Positions 1 through 10,387 are shown, numbered from the stretch's first letter. The stretch is 64,000 nucleotides of DNA from Dolomedes plantarius (GCA_907164885.2 OU015501.1:20107631-20171630), one strand, 5' to 3'. The notes: generated by a model from the letters alone, not told the origin. A program made the numbers and translations.

Positions 1-1035
1 ATCAGCTGGTCAGGAAAAATTAAAGTGTGAAATTTAACTGCCGTGAATGAAAGAGTGACAGAATTAGAAGAAAAATTTGATAAAGTTAACAACAAATTTG
101 AAAATTTGGAGGACAATTTGGCGACAAAATTGAAACTATGGAGAAAAAATTTGGCGATATAAAAGAAAAATTTGGTGATATAAAAAAACTAGAGGGGAAA
201 ATTTACCGACGTTTCAAGAAAAGTGCAGATTTTAGAACAGAAATTGTCAAATATTTATGTTACTGAAGATTCTAACTGTATATCTGTCACCCCCTGGCCA
301 CATATTAAGCTGTCAGCCTATGATGGAAAATATTGGCAAGCTTACAAAACCCAATTCTCGATTGTTGCGGACGCCAACGGATGGGACTCTGTTACAATAG
401 CATGTCAGTTGTCTGCATCTCTGCGAGCTGAAGTGGCGGATATTTTGCAGACCATCCCAAAAGAGCAGTGATTAGATTTTGGAACATTTTCAAGTGGAGT
501 TACGCTTTGGCGAGAAGTGTTTGAAGGAATTTAGCCGGCTCCAGCTCAAATCTCGCCAACAGAAACCAAATGAATCGCTACAAGAACTTGCATCAGACGT
601 CGAAAGGATTTCCCAACTCGCCTAGTCAGACTGCCCTGCGGAAGTACGGGAAAATCTTGCTTTACAATATTTTATCGATGGAGTTGGCGACTCTGAAATA
701 CAGAAGGCACTTCGAATGGCGGACGTTAAAGAACTGAAGTCTGCCTTAGTCTATGCCATGAAGTTTAAAGCAGTCCAACAAGCTTCACAAAAATCTTGCC
801 ATTCTATTAGGGTTGCGAACGTTACAGAATCTCCCGAACGTGCAATGGAGCATTTGATGGAAAGAATGGACGAGTTGACGAAACAGGTCAGTGCTATAAG
901 ATCAATTAAGCTTGACAGAAGACAAGTCATAGAATGCTGGAGTTTCGGCGGCGAAGGCCACACACGAAGAAACTGCCACGTGCGCCAAGACTCAGGAGCG
1001 AAGAACAATCCCAAGAAACAGGAGCCGGGAAACTA
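1..1035 (+). pseudogene. Ty3/gypsy gag remnant (coiled coil, capsid-like, zinc knuckle)
   Basis: Retrotransposon Gag, the structural protein that packages the RNA. The 5' 200 bases translate in pieces as a Glu/Lys/Asn-rich heptad-like stretch (VTELEEKFDKVNNKFENLED), consistent with a coiled coil. An open piece at 223-471 (starts MQILEQKLSN) and another at 716-1036 are separated by stops and frameshifts, so no intact Gag remains. Near 940-990 the motif CWSFGGEGHTRRNC is a CCHC zinc knuckle whose second Cys is replaced by Phe. The true 5' end lies outside the window. A protease piece follows, as expected for gag-pro order. Seen: broken frames and knuckle. Inferred: Ty3/gypsy class. Confidence 0.75.
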
Positions 1036-1110
1036 GAATGTGGCCATCTCGAGGGCCGGAGGTTGCCAGAGATTTAAAAGCCCCAGTTCAAAGTACTACA
1101 AATTTCTTCC

Positions 1111-1434
1111 ATGAGCGGCGGCAATCACGGACTTTTTGACTTAGGACATGTTAATAGACTTCCATGCCACATGATCATCGACACGGGAGCCAATGTGACG
1201 ATCGTTCAAAAAGATTTGGCTAAGCGTTTGGGCGTCGATCTTCTCTGGACCCCACCTTGCGTTATCCTGCAAACTGTGACCCATGACAAGGTACGGTTCT
1301 GGAACCCGATTAAACGCAAAAGACTTTCTCCCAAGTTACAGTCGTCTTCGGATGATCCGTATACAGTCCTAAAAAGACCGAATGGCGTCGTGGTTCGTAT
1401 TAGCAAATTGTCTAAGCCTAGAATGGTGAATTAA
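1111..1434 (+). pseudogene. Gypsy protease fused to integrase C-terminal tail by internal deletion
   Basis: An open frame of 107 codons. Residues about 15-40 carry the retropepsin active-site signature (MIIDTGANVTIVQKDLAKRL), so the N-terminal half is an aspartic protease. After about residue 60 the sequence switches to VRFWNPIKRKRLSPKLQ...YTVLKRPNGVVVRI, which resembles the post-core C-terminal segment of gypsy integrases (Trp-Asn-Pro, Ser-Pro-Lys-Leu, Pro-Tyr-x-Val). The whole reverse transcriptase, RNase H and integrase core are therefore missing at one junction near 1290. A further piece resembling the last integrase residues (RLAPYYGH) follows in another frame to 1462. Nonfunctional deletion derivative; the protease call is firm, the integrase-tail call is good. 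Confidence 0.7.
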
Positions 1435-1790
1435 GATTGGCGAGCTCCTTACTATGGCCATAGTTAATAGATTAAAGAAATGTACAGACCATGATCTTTC
1501 TCTTTTTGTATATAACATTTTATTTAGTATAAATAATCCTTAAGTAAGTTTTGTTATTTCATTGTTGTTTTTGTTAATGTTCTTTAACGTAATTAGATTT
1601 TCCTAGTATATATTTATTAGTTTTATGAAGTATGTATTTATGTGTGTGTGTGTGTGGTGTTGATTTTGTATTATTTTTAGCTGTGATTTTATAGTTTAGT
1701 TTTCTATTATCAATTGTATGTATTGTAAAAGTAAGGCCTCCTGCCCAAGAGCTTTACTACCCGGGATGTGCCGTCCTTAAGAGGGAGCAA

Positions 1791-2334
1791 TGTTACGAAT
1801 TTTGTAAATATTGCATTTTGTTTCGTTAAATTGGCCTCTATAGAAGAGCTCTTATAGCTATGTATTTAACATAGGAGTCTATGGGAATCTCGTCAAATAT
1901 GAGAGTCATCGTCAAATTTGCGATGGATTTAGTGACTTATTTTGGTCACCAAATTTGGCGATATTTCTCCAAAAGGTCGACAACTTGCCTACTAAACCTT
2001 TCTAGAAGCTTCTAGAAATATATAGCTGAGACTGGCCTATAGGGGACGATTTGGAAATCTATAAATACACCTGACATTAGCATTGGAACTCAGCTCAATT
2101 TCCAAGTGAAAATTGAATGAGTTGAAACTGCGTTAATTGGCGTGTATTGTATTGAAAACTCTGGTATCCTGACTTGTGTTTTTAGAGTTTTCTGCTGTAT
2201 AGAAGACAGTTGTTACATGTTTTATGTTTGAATTTGTGTATGCGTTTGAAGAATTTACAGAATAATAAATTTATTTTGTGTGAAGTTTCTGAGGAGATTT
2301 TATTCAATCTTAACGAACCCAGGAAAACGGTACA
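1791..2334 (+). repeat. 3' LTR of the 5'-most gypsy element
   Basis: Begins TGTTACGAAT immediately after a purine-rich tract (AAGAGGGAGCAA, 1779-1790) and ends ...AACGGTACA, so it has the TG...CA ends and preceding polypurine tract of an LTR. It contains a TATA-like CTATAAATAC near 2058 and an AATAATAAATTT polyadenylation-like stretch near 2262. Length 544 bp. It lies about 350 bp after the integrase-tail remnant, in the expected order. The paired 5' LTR is outside the window. Confidence 0.7.
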
Positions 2335-2943
2335 ATCAATATCAATGTGTGTGTGTGTGTCGGTTAATTAAAGGAGGCTAAAAAAGGGGGGGGGGGTTCA
2401 GAGAAAATCTGAATTTTAAACGTTAAACGCCATGATTATTTACAGTTAATAACGTAGTGCGGGAATGAGAACGAAGAATAGCGGGGAGAATTGCAGCCCC
2501 ATAGCTGGAGCTGACGTAAAAGCTATTTTTAGAGTTTCGACTGGGTTTCGCGCGTAAATATTAGAAACTTCAACAGAAGGAGAGTTCGAGAATGTTCTTT
2601 TGCAAGCTAAGTACTTTATTTTAGGCACGTTAGAAAGACAAAGAGCAAGATCAGAGACATGTAGACTTTCATAACAGCAGGATGTATCCGTTGCGGGACG
2701 AGACGATTCGAGATTGAGATGAATGGCGAGCTGCTCTGAAAATATTAAATAGAGTTTTAGGCTTTAGGAAGGGAATAATGAAACGTTAGTATTATGAGCG
2801 CAGCTGAGACATTTATGGTGATTAAATAAAGATGATTAAAGATTAAAAAGGACTTGTGTTAATTCTACCGGACCACGATGACTGCACCGATCCAGAATGA
2901 TTGTGCGATTTATGAGGCGCTACAAGATTCGAGAGCCTGTTAA
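2335..2943. other. Unassigned sequence, possibly part of another LTR
   Basis: Contains a short (GT)n run near 2346 and a G run near 2387. Around 2824-2885 an AATAAAG signal is followed by a segment ending in a GACTTGTGTTAATTC-type string that resembles the R/U5 region of the other LTRs in this window. No coding sequence recognised; the minus-strand 60-codon frame at 2446-2628 matches nothing I know. Confidence 0.3.
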
Positions 2944-3420
2944 ATTTTCCCCGGAGTCCACGTGCGGAAAGGATAGCTTATATAACCGTTATATAAGAAG
3001 ATTGTTCGAGAACTATGACGAACGATCACCCCATATGACGTGCTTGGGTCAGGTGTCACCTTTTGGCCAATTAAAAAGTTCAGCGCGCCTGTACTTTCTC
3101 GAAAGCTGGCGCCCCCCTGCGCTTTTTTTCGTTCACTTCCAAACTGACAACATGTAGTTTTTACGCTGCAAATATTTTTGTTTCCTACGTGCTGTTCTGG
3201 CAACTTCCGGACTGTTCTGAATGAGGTATCCTGTTGAAAGATGTCCAGCAACATTTCCAAGAATAAAAAAACCGTGCTATGACCAAACCGCTTCTTCCTT
3301 CCTGGCGTTACATCTTAATTTCTCTCCATAGTGACTGCCTCCATTCGTCAACCACTTCCATCGCCTAATGCTCCGGTAACGACTACCCATGGTTCGAGTT
3401 CACCGATCCGTTTGCATTAC
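2944..3420 (+). repeat. Dispersed repeat, copy 1
   Basis: The same sequence occurs at 6991-7430: both contain TTTTCCCCGGAGTCCACGTG, GACGAACGATCACCCCATAT and the closing CCGATCCGTTT(G/A)CATTAC. Copy 1 carries an extra GC-rich stretch of about 40 bp around 3079-3122 that copy 2 lacks. The element has no long shared frame. Class unknown. Confidence 0.75.
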
Positions 3421-3427
3421 AAGTAAA

Positions 3428-3482
3428 GTCGGCAGGATTCGAACCTGCGCGGGAAAGACCTCCAATGGATTTCGAATCCATG
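3428..3482 (-). pseudogene. 3' half of a tRNA-Ser(CGA)
   Basis: Reading the minus strand gives an anticodon arm ATGGA-TTCGAAA-TCCAT (anticodon CGA), a variable arm, and a T arm GCAGG-TTCGAAT-CCTGC followed by CGAC, matching the 3' half of eukaryotic tRNA-Ser. The D arm and 5' acceptor strand are not recognisable upstream (3483-3510), and the 3' acceptor is altered. This is therefore a truncated tRNA-derived fragment, possibly from a SINE or a retrotransposon primer event, not a working tRNA gene. Confidence 0.6.
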
Positions 3483-4394
3483 TTCCGGAAAGCACAACAC
3501 GTGTTTTTTTTTTTCAACGAGCAGAGAGATTTTAGCCCAGTGCCGTGTGACCGTCAACAGAGAGTATTCGTGGTACGCGTTGTGTGCTTCCGTGTTTATC
3601 GCCAATTGTGAAAGAAGAAAAATAAGTGCGCGAAAAGAAAAATTTAGTGATGATAGAAAATTCTCCCTACTATATTTGGACCTACAAATGAAGTATTTTG
3701 GTCTAGTTTCGTTTTGTGCAGTCGGTTTTTGTGATCAGTGCCAATCAAGGATTAGGTGTGAGATGTTTGATTCCGACGTGTGCGTCAACATGATGTTAAA
3801 CTGGAAGAAGAAAAATAAATGTTGTGAATTTACCATTATACCCATATCATTCGAGGGGACTTTTGGACATCCTGGAAAGTAAAGGCATTGCGCCAAGGAC
3901 TATTCCGCATGTAAATATTAAAAAACATGAATATTTTGAAAAATAAATAAATAAATATTAAACGCTGAGTAAATTAATACCCCAAAGGTAAGTATATTAG
4001 AAAAAATTTTAGTGATATTATGTGTTTTTAAAATAAAGTTGAATGAATATGAGTAATTTTAATATGTTTTCTTAGATATAATTGATAAATTAAATAGATT
4101 AAAGAACAGGTGATGAACAATAAAAAATGAGAAAATTGAATTTTGATTATATAACTGTGTGGTGATAATTTACTTTAATACTTTAAGATCTAGTTTGCTA
4201 TTTTGGTACATTTTGATGATCTCATTTAGTGTGTATTTTTGTTCCATTGAGTGATTTAGTATGTCATGCTGTTATATGCACAAATGAAAAATAATAGTTA
4301 GTGTCAATTCCAGTGATTTAATGCTTTTCATTTTTATTTTGTGTTCTTGTGGTACTATTTATTGCAAAGATGGAATTTTGTTGACCAAAAGGTG
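3483..4394. other. Unassigned; one weak 111-codon frame
   Basis: Plus-strand frame 3547-3882 (starts MTVNREYSWYALCASVF) is Lys/Cys-containing and resembles no family I recognise; it may be chance. The remainder is AT-rich with no repeat or gene structure visible. Confidence 0.25.
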
Positions 4395-4464
4395 CTGAGA
4401 GTTATTTATTAAACAAAGACTGAGAGTTATTTATTAAACAAAGACTGAGAAGTATTTATTAACC
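4395..4464. repeat. 25-bp tandem repeat, about 2.8 copies
   Basis: CTGAGAGTTATTTATTAAAC-type units start at 4395, 4420 and 4445, the last one slightly diverged and partial. Confidence 0.85.
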
Positions 4465-4930
4465 TCATATGAAAATTTTCATGGGACTTAAAACAAATTC
4501 TCTCAGGTACCATAAATTTATTTAGTGTATTTTTGAAATGTTTTTGATGTTCTTATTTCAAAATGGCAATTTTGTTATTTTTGAATATTTGATGGGCCTT
4601 AGTTATTTAAAGCTTGATGATTTTTGTATCCGGATACTGTCGAATTAAACCAAGACTCTACCTTCAAGATAAAAACAGGCCATCCAGTCAAAATAAAACC
4701 AAGTAAATAAATTGGAACTCCCTGACATTTGTTTTAATCTTGATCCTGTGTTTCGCTACTACGACTTTTATATCTACTACGACTTTTATATTTTAAACTC
4801 TGAATTTACCCTAAATTACCGTAATATTACCTGAATATGCACACTTCTAACTCAATATTGAAAGTATTAAGAAATTAATTAATCCGAATTAAGTCAAAAC
4901 CAGTTTCCTCCAATAACATACCCTCAACCA

Positions 4931-5106
4931 AATTATAATTTCATTCCCAAATGATTTTGCTAAACCCAGAACTTCAATTATAATAAAATTCCAAGAGATT
5001 CTGTTAGACCCAGAACTCAAATTATAATAATTCAAAGTGATTCTGTTAGACCCAGAACACAATTTATAATATAATTCCCAAGTGATTCTGTTAGACCCAG
5101 AACACA
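4931..5106. repeat. Tandem repeat of about 44 bp, four copies
   Basis: Four diverged units of the form AATTATAAT...TTCTGTTAGACCCAGAAC start near 4931, 4976, 5019 and 5061. On the minus strand they translate as a repeated CSGSNRI block, which is a by-product of the repeat, not a protein. The flanks 4465-4930 and 5107-5689 show nothing recognisable beyond an AACCC run near 5122-5137. Confidence 0.8.
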
Positions 5107-5689
5107 AAACCACCTACGACCAACCCAACCCAACCCACTGGTAAGTCAGTTAGCCTGAATTTAGTGTTTTTCAGGACCTCTGTGGAGCAATTGTCATACC
5201 ACAGACTGTCACTATTGAAAACCTGTGCTAAGTTCACTACTGCAGTGGTATAAATCCATTTTTTCTCAAAGATAAATATAATGTTATTGAGTGTTATTGG
5301 TTGGATTGAAATCTTAGACAACTTTTAAAAGAATTATTTTTAAACCTGCTTTTCCTAAATATTTGAAATGTTTTATTGCTATATTACCTTCATTTAGTTT
5401 GTTGACTGTGCTGAATTGTATGTTTACATTTTCCTTATTACTTTTTTTCCTTGATGCATTTTGAAAAGTCAGTATAAGTATGCCTCTAAAGATATTTACC
5501 CAAATTTCAAAAATTACATTTTTTCTCACCACGAAGCCTAACCCCATTTTTGACAGACTTCTGATTACTTTTATGCTCCTAATCCAAAAACAGTAATTAA
5601 ATGCAATTCATACAGCCTATTCTCTTAAATTGAATTAGAAACCCCAAAATTGAAGAATTATAGGAAAAATTGACAATCCACCTGACAAA

Positions 5690-6530
5690 TTTGAATTATA
5701 TCCTGAATAACGACAAACCTCATGAACCCAGAGATCCATTTCCTTTTTGATTTTTTTTTTTGGTGCCTAACACCCTTGACTTCACTTTTAAGTGGTTAAA
5801 CTTTGCGTGTCGTCCAAATAAATTAAATTAAATAAATTTACAAAAAACTATATTGTTTAAACTTCCTCTTAGAAATCTATTATTTGTAAAATTTCTGGAT
5901 CTCATGGGTGAAACAACCGAATATGACAACTCTACTTCTTTCATCTTTCTTAAATTCTCTCCTTCTCGAAGACTTTGTCCTATCACCCCCCTCTATCTTC
6001 GTTTTTGGAAGTCATCCCAGCTGCCTAGTAACCTTTCAAAAGAAAAACCTCTTCATACTTCAGTCACTCAAGATGCTGAAAAAAAATAAATACTTAGACT
6101 TATAATGACAGACCGACCATGGGATGACCGCTCCTTGCCCTCCCAATTCTTATTAATACTTCCACAGGCATGACAAACGCCCACTTTTCCTGTTTCCCCA
6201 TCTTTGTCCTAAACAAGATGTTGTTTTAGCTGTTATGTCCTGCGGGAGAATAACGGTTGGTCCACAGTACGGTCATTTTTCTTTCCTTCATTTTCTCACA
6301 ATACAATATGAGGAAGGAAAACCCACTTTTACGCAGACAACTACACACCCCTCACTCCTTAGTAGTAAAGTTATGAAAGAACTTGAAGTCAGTTGTGGGT
6401 TACACACACACAAACACAAACACCTTTACAAAAAGAAATGTTGTGATATATTGTGTTCCTTAATAAAGTGTTATTTTTTTACGTTCCATTCTAAGTGTAT
6501 ATTAAATTTTGCGTAAAAATTGAAGTGTTA
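5690..6530 (+). repeat. 3'-terminal region of the element A/B gypsy family, diverged copy
   Basis: Starts with codons reading PPDKFELYPE-stop, equivalent to the last Pol residues of element B (APEKLKLHHE-stop, ending 31287). It then follows the same 3' untranslated sequence as 31288-31990: shared blocks include ATCCATTTC, CTTCTCGAA, TATCACCCC, GAGAATAACGGTTGGTCCAC and CCCCTCACTCCTTAG. The 35-aa-per-line reading frames inside are not genes. Upstream Pol is lost. Confidence 0.7.
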
Positions 6531-6990
6531 CCATGGCCATCCTGAAATGATAATATGAGTGCATTTAAATCTTATATCATTTTATTTTGTGAAATTCTCT
6601 TTACTTTTGTGTTGTCCCTGTAAACTTCCACTTAAGCGCAGTGAGGACTATGCGGGGGAGGTTGAAATATTTTATAGTGTTCCTATTTTCTGATATATTG
6701 TGATATTTTCATGACTGGTGCGAACACACAAAGGTGATAGTTACACCAAAATCATAAACTTATTACAAAATTATTCTTCAAAATTGTTATTCGAAATTAC
6801 TCTTATTTGTAATGCGCGGTTCTCGCCTGATGGAGAGCCTTGCTGAGGGAGCCGGCCCCTCTCGCAAGTCTTTTAGGAAAGGGGGGGAATTGAAATAATA
6901 AACTTTCCTTATCATTAACTTGTATTAGTGCATGCTAACAACGCCCCTCATTTTGACTTTGACCTGGATATACCAAATTAATCTATTAGA
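6531..6990. other. LTR-like segment, weak
   Basis: A purine-rich ATGCGGGGGAGGT (6651-6662) precedes TGAAATATTTTATAG, as a polypurine tract precedes an LTR, and AATAATAAAC near 6895 could be a polyadenylation signal. No second copy in the window, so the LTR call is only suggestive. Confidence 0.25.
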
Positions 6991-7430
6991 TTTTCCCCGG
7001 AGTCCACGTGCGGAAAGGATAGCTTATATAACCGTTATATAAGAATATTGTTCGAGAACTATGACGAACGATCACCCCATATGACGTACTTGGGTCAGGT
7101 GTCACCTTTTGGCCAATTAAAAAGTTAAGATCCTTTTTTCGTTCGCTTCCAAACTGACAACATGTAGTTTTTGCGATGCGAATATTTTTTTTTCCTGCGT
7201 GCTGTTTCGGCAGTCTCCGGACTGCTCTGGATGAGGTATCCTTTTAAAAGATGTCCTGTAACGTTTCCAAGAATAAAAAGACTGTACTATGACCAAACCG
7301 CCTCTTCTTTCTTGGCATCGTATCTTAATTTCTCTCCATAGTGACTGCCTCCACTCGTCGACCACTTCCATCGCCTAATGCTCCGGTAACGACTACCCAT
7401 GGTTCGAGTTCACCGATCCGTTTACATTAC
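6991..7430 (+). repeat. Dispersed repeat, copy 2
   Basis: Second copy of the 2944-3420 repeat, over 90 percent alike by eye across most blocks, without the GC-rich insert. It ends at the same CATTAC and runs straight into a (TA)n tract at 7432-7463. Confidence 0.75.

Positions 7431-7431
<1 letters not shown>

Positions 7432-7463
<32 letters not shown>
7432..7463. repeat. (TA)n microsatellite
   Basis: Uninterrupted alternating TA between the dispersed repeat and the CAGGGTGATC end of the following mariner-type remnant. Confidence 0.95.
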
Positions 7464-7466
<3 letters not shown>

Positions 7467-8125
7467 GGTGATCATGAACTATGTCGACAAAATAAGAGGG
7501 GTGATAGTACTCATCAAGACGAACAATATTTCCAATACAACCTAGGGCTGCATTCCATTCAGTTTGTCAGAAAAACGTGAAATTCAGTGGCCAAGTTGAA
7601 CTTTCGTTACTGGAAAAAAATGAGAATAAATGAATCATAAATTGCACAGTTCTATTCATATTAGAGAAAGACTCAAAGTAGATGCTCAAAATGTCGTCCA
7701 AGAGCTTCGTTACACAGGTGACACCGACGAATGAAAGACTGGAGCACCCTCTCGTAAACTCCTGGTGTCTAGTTAATCTTGTCCGTTGCAACAACGATTC
7801 TAGCGACGAGATCTTCCATAAAGTCCACATGTATCTCATAAACCAAGGATTTCATTTGTCCCCAAAAGAAGTGCCCTTATGGATTTTGGTCCGGTGAACT
7901 TGGAGGCCAAGCCACGGGTCCTCCACGTCCAATCCACCGTCCAGAATATGGGCTACCGTGGTGCTAAAGTGTGCTGGGGCTCCATCATGCATAAACCACA
8001 TATCCCTCTGTGTTGTGAACGGAAGACCTTGCAAGTAACCAGGAAGCACTTTCTCCAGGAAGTCACGCTATGCTGAACCGGTTATACGTTCTGGCAAGAG
8101 ATACGGTCCATTATACAGCAACCAA
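7464..8125 (-). pseudogene. Mariner/IS630-type transposase remnant, C-terminal half
   Basis: DDE/D cut-and-paste transposase. On the minus strand, in pieces, one reads GPYLLPERITGSA-stop-RDFLEK, then GYLQGLPFTTQRDMWFMHDG followed by APAH (second catalytic Asp), then GRGGPVAWPPSSPDQNP-stop-GHFFWG, then VYEIHVDFMEDLVARIV. This order (HDGAPAH, PPxSPD, FxWG) is that of arthropod mariner-like transposases with a DDxD triad. At least two stops and a frameshift break it, and the N-terminal DNA-binding half is missing. The plus-strand 7464 end, CAGGGTGATCATGAAC after a TA tract, looks like a terminal inverted repeat; the other end is not found. Confidence 0.7.
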
Positions 8126-8451
8126 CATATTGCTGAGCTTTTTATCCTCCTATCAAAATTTAAGGAACAATTGAAGGTTGAACTGAATTGAAGGTTAAAA
8201 AGGAGAAAAAACTGACATAAAATTCAAAGCAGTTGAAGATTTGAGTTCATGCAAAAATCATCATTGATCAATCAGCAAAATAATTTTCAAATTATAAAGA
8301 AATCATAAAACTTACGCTTGGAGATAATTTTTTAGTTTCCGAAAACTCTTACCACAAAGTAAGCCTAGCAAGGTACACACTCTAAAGAAAACAGCTTGGA
8401 AAGTCTTTTTTTTAATCCAAGCATTAACTTGCCTTTCCTCACCCTCTTGAG
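8126..8451. other. Unassigned AT-rich spacer
   Basis: No feature recognised between the mariner remnant and the hAT terminal repeat. Confidence 0.3.
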
Positions 8452-8544
8452 CAGCGGATCTCAACCTGTGGTACAAGAACCCCTTGGGGTTTGGGTTGGA
8501 CTGTTCAGAGTACACGAAAAATTTGGAGTAACTGCGAAAAAACG

Positions 8545-8830
8545 AGTTGCATTTAATCATCAGTACCGCAACAGTTATAGCATTGCTAAATCTAGTAAAA
8601 AGCAAACCATTGGTGAGGATTTGATTTATCCTTGAATTAAAGATTCCGTTCCATGTATGTTCGGAGAAGAATATGACCGCAAAATTAACGCTATCCCATT
8701 TTCAGACGATACAGTTTCTTGAAAAATTCAGGACGTGTCTAAAGACATTGAATCAACAGTAATAGGTAGAATCTAAAAAGAGTAAATGACTTTCATTAAA
8801 GTGACTGAAACACGCTCTGATTTACATGAT
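8545..8830 (+). pseudogene. hAT (ZBED-like) transposase fragment
   Basis: Reads AFNHQYRNSYSIAKSSKKQT-IGEDLIYP, stop, IKDSVPCMFGEEYDRKINAI followed by PFSDDTVS, stop, KIQDVSKDIESTVIGRI. The pattern AKSxKxxTIGExLI...IPxSxDTVxxRIxDMxxDI is the conserved stretch before the first catalytic Asp in hAT transposases of the ZBED5/FAM200 kind. Several stops, and the catalytic domain is absent, so it is dead. It lies directly inside the hAT left end and ends where the piggyBac TTAA begins. Confidence 0.65.
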
Positions 8831-9063
8831 CTCTTAACCCCTTAACCGGTTTGCCCGTACAGCGTACGGGCATCGATATTCTCTCGTTTCCTCTTTTCGT
8901 TTGCACGTGTTTTTAGTTTGTAAAGACTAATACTAATACAAAGCCTAGTACAAATATTTTTAACAGATGTCGTAGCTTGTCCATTTCATTTAAATTCTTT
9001 TAACCCTGTTTTTCTTTATTAAACGGAAGCGCGGGAATTTTTGCTCTACTGCTTGCAACACTT

Positions 9064-9279
9064 GTGAATTCAAACCACTACATTTTTTTTAAAATTATGG
9101 ATGAAATTAACGACGAAAATACTTTCCTGATAGATGATGGACTGAATTCTGATTCAGATGCGGAACTGTCTTCTAATAATCTGGATTATTCTTCAGATCA
9201 TTATTTCTGCCCTGATTGTGACGTAGGACTTTGTATTACACCATGCTTCAAATTGTACAACACAAAAACCTACTTTTGA
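9064..9279 (+). CDS. piggyBac transposase N-terminus joined to C-terminal cysteine-rich domain
   Basis: A 71-codon open frame. Another in-frame ATG at 9097 (MDEINDENTF) is the likelier start. Residues after it are acidic and Ser/Asp-rich (DDGLNSDSDAELSSNN), as in piggyBac N-termini. This is joined directly to FCPDCDVGLCITPCFKLYNT, the C-terminal zinc-binding Cys-rich domain of piggyBac transposases (CPDC, LC, PCF, YHT with His changed to Asn). The entire catalytic DDD domain of some 450-500 residues is missing, yet the frame is preserved. It could at most encode a small end-binding peptide; whether it is expressed is unknown. Confidence 0.65.
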   Translation: MNSNHYIFFKIMDEINDENTFLIDDGLNSDSDAELSSNNLDYSSDHYFCPDCDVGLCITPCFKLYNTKTYF

Positions 9280-9376
9280 ACAATTTGGAAAAGTGTAAAC
9301 TTCAAATTTTAAAGTAGATATGAAAGAATTTTTTGTACGATCTGTCAAACATACTTCATTGCAAGCAGAGTTTTCT

Positions 9377-9478
9377 TACAAAAAGCAAACATTTAAGGGG
9401 TTTTGGCTTGCAAAAAGCAAACATTTAAGGGGTTTCCGACTTGCAAAAAGCAAACATTTAAGGGGTTTTGTGTTGCAA
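9377..9478. repeat. Three tandem copies of a piggyBac right-end-like unit
   Basis: About 33-34-bp units, each containing AAAAAGCAAACATTTAAGGG, occur three times in succession with different spacer ends (TTGGCTTGC, TCCGACTTGC, TTGTGTTGC). Each unit matches the reverse complement of the left end (CAAACCGGTTAAGGGGTTAA) at about 16 of 20 positions allowing one gap. Confidence 0.8.
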
Positions 9479-9713
9479 AAATTTAATAAAAATAGTGTAA
9501 AAGCATTAAAAGTGAAATTTAATAAAAAATTCTTTCTTTTCTTATTTTATTAAGTATGGTGTTTAATTATAGGCAACCAAAAAATATGCCTTTTTCGGCA
9601 GCATTTCTAGTAAAAAAATTAAGAGGGGCTTCGACCTCTTGACTCCTGGTTGAAAAAAATTGTGAAAAAAATTACCAAGGGGTACAGGTTTAGAAAAAGG
9701 TTGAGAAATGCTG

Positions 9714-10387
9714 ATCTAGAACCAAAATTAAGATATTTTTCTACAAAACTGAGACTAGGAATTCATGTGTTTAACTTTTTTTTTTCTTCTTGATAATCTT
9801 GTTGTTACACTATTTTGTATTTCCCGTTGATAGACAGAGTAGGTTTGACCAATTTCTGTGATGGAAAATGCATCCTATGACGTACATATTTAATCACTCC
9901 GAAATATGTCACCAAATGGACGTTCCATTTACGTAGACAAGGATATTACGTAACCAGGTTCGAATAACGTTATTAAACATGCATCTCTTTTATGCAACTA
10001 ATTGAGTTATCCGATTTATGTACCTCAATGAACATTACTATGATGTCGTTTTCGTATTTTGAAGTATTTACGACTAAACGGACAGAGTGGACAATTTATG
10101 AACGTATTTTCTGCGTTTGAGCGATATTCAATTAGCGATTAACGAGAGAAATCGATCTTTATGTTTCAGTTGAATACTACCGCTAGACTTCTACAGTGTT
10201 TACGACTAAGAAAGAACAGTACACTGTGGTGGAGGATTCATAAAAGATCAGTAAAGGCTATCTTTTTTTAATGCTTTTTTTTCAGCATACAGAAATTATT
10301 TTTCATAGGAAGTTTTCTTTGAAACTGAAATTTAGGTGAACTTCTTTTGGAACGCAGACTTTTTCTAGATAAACCTTCTAAGAATAA
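9714..10387. other. Unassigned AT-rich spacer
   Basis: No coding or repeat structure recognised. Confidence 0.3.

Larger units (their letters stand above)
8834..9478 (+). mobile_element. piggyBac internal-deletion derivative nested in the hAT element
   Basis: Left boundary TTAA (8834-8837, the piggyBac target) followed by CCCCTTAACCGGTTTGCCCG. A perfect 8-bp stem hairpin GCCCGTAC-AGC-GTACGGGC lies at 8853-8871, as a subterminal inverted repeat would. The interior codes only the first and last parts of a piggyBac transposase. On the right, CAAACATTTAAGGGGTT, close to the complement of the left end, occurs three times. No clean right-hand TTAA duplication is visible, so the right boundary is approximate. 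Confidence 0.6.
8452..9713 (+). mobile_element. hAT element remnant with 8-bp target duplication
   Basis: Left end CAGCGGATCTCAACCTGTGG and, reading inward on the minus strand, right end CAGCATTTCTCAACCTTTTT; both continue to an ACCCCTTGG block. These are typical hAT terminal repeats. The flanks are CTCTTGAG (8444-8451) and ATCTAGAA (9714-9721), sharing TCT.GA, an imperfect 8-bp duplication of the nTCTAGAn type seen for hAT. Inside are a transposase fragment (8545-8830) and a piggyBac derivative that replaced or entered the middle. Confidence 0.65.

Noticed and set aside
3388..3412. GGTTCGAGTTC as a polymerase III B box in the dispersed repeat
   Set aside because: No A box at the right distance and the flanks do not pair as a T stem.
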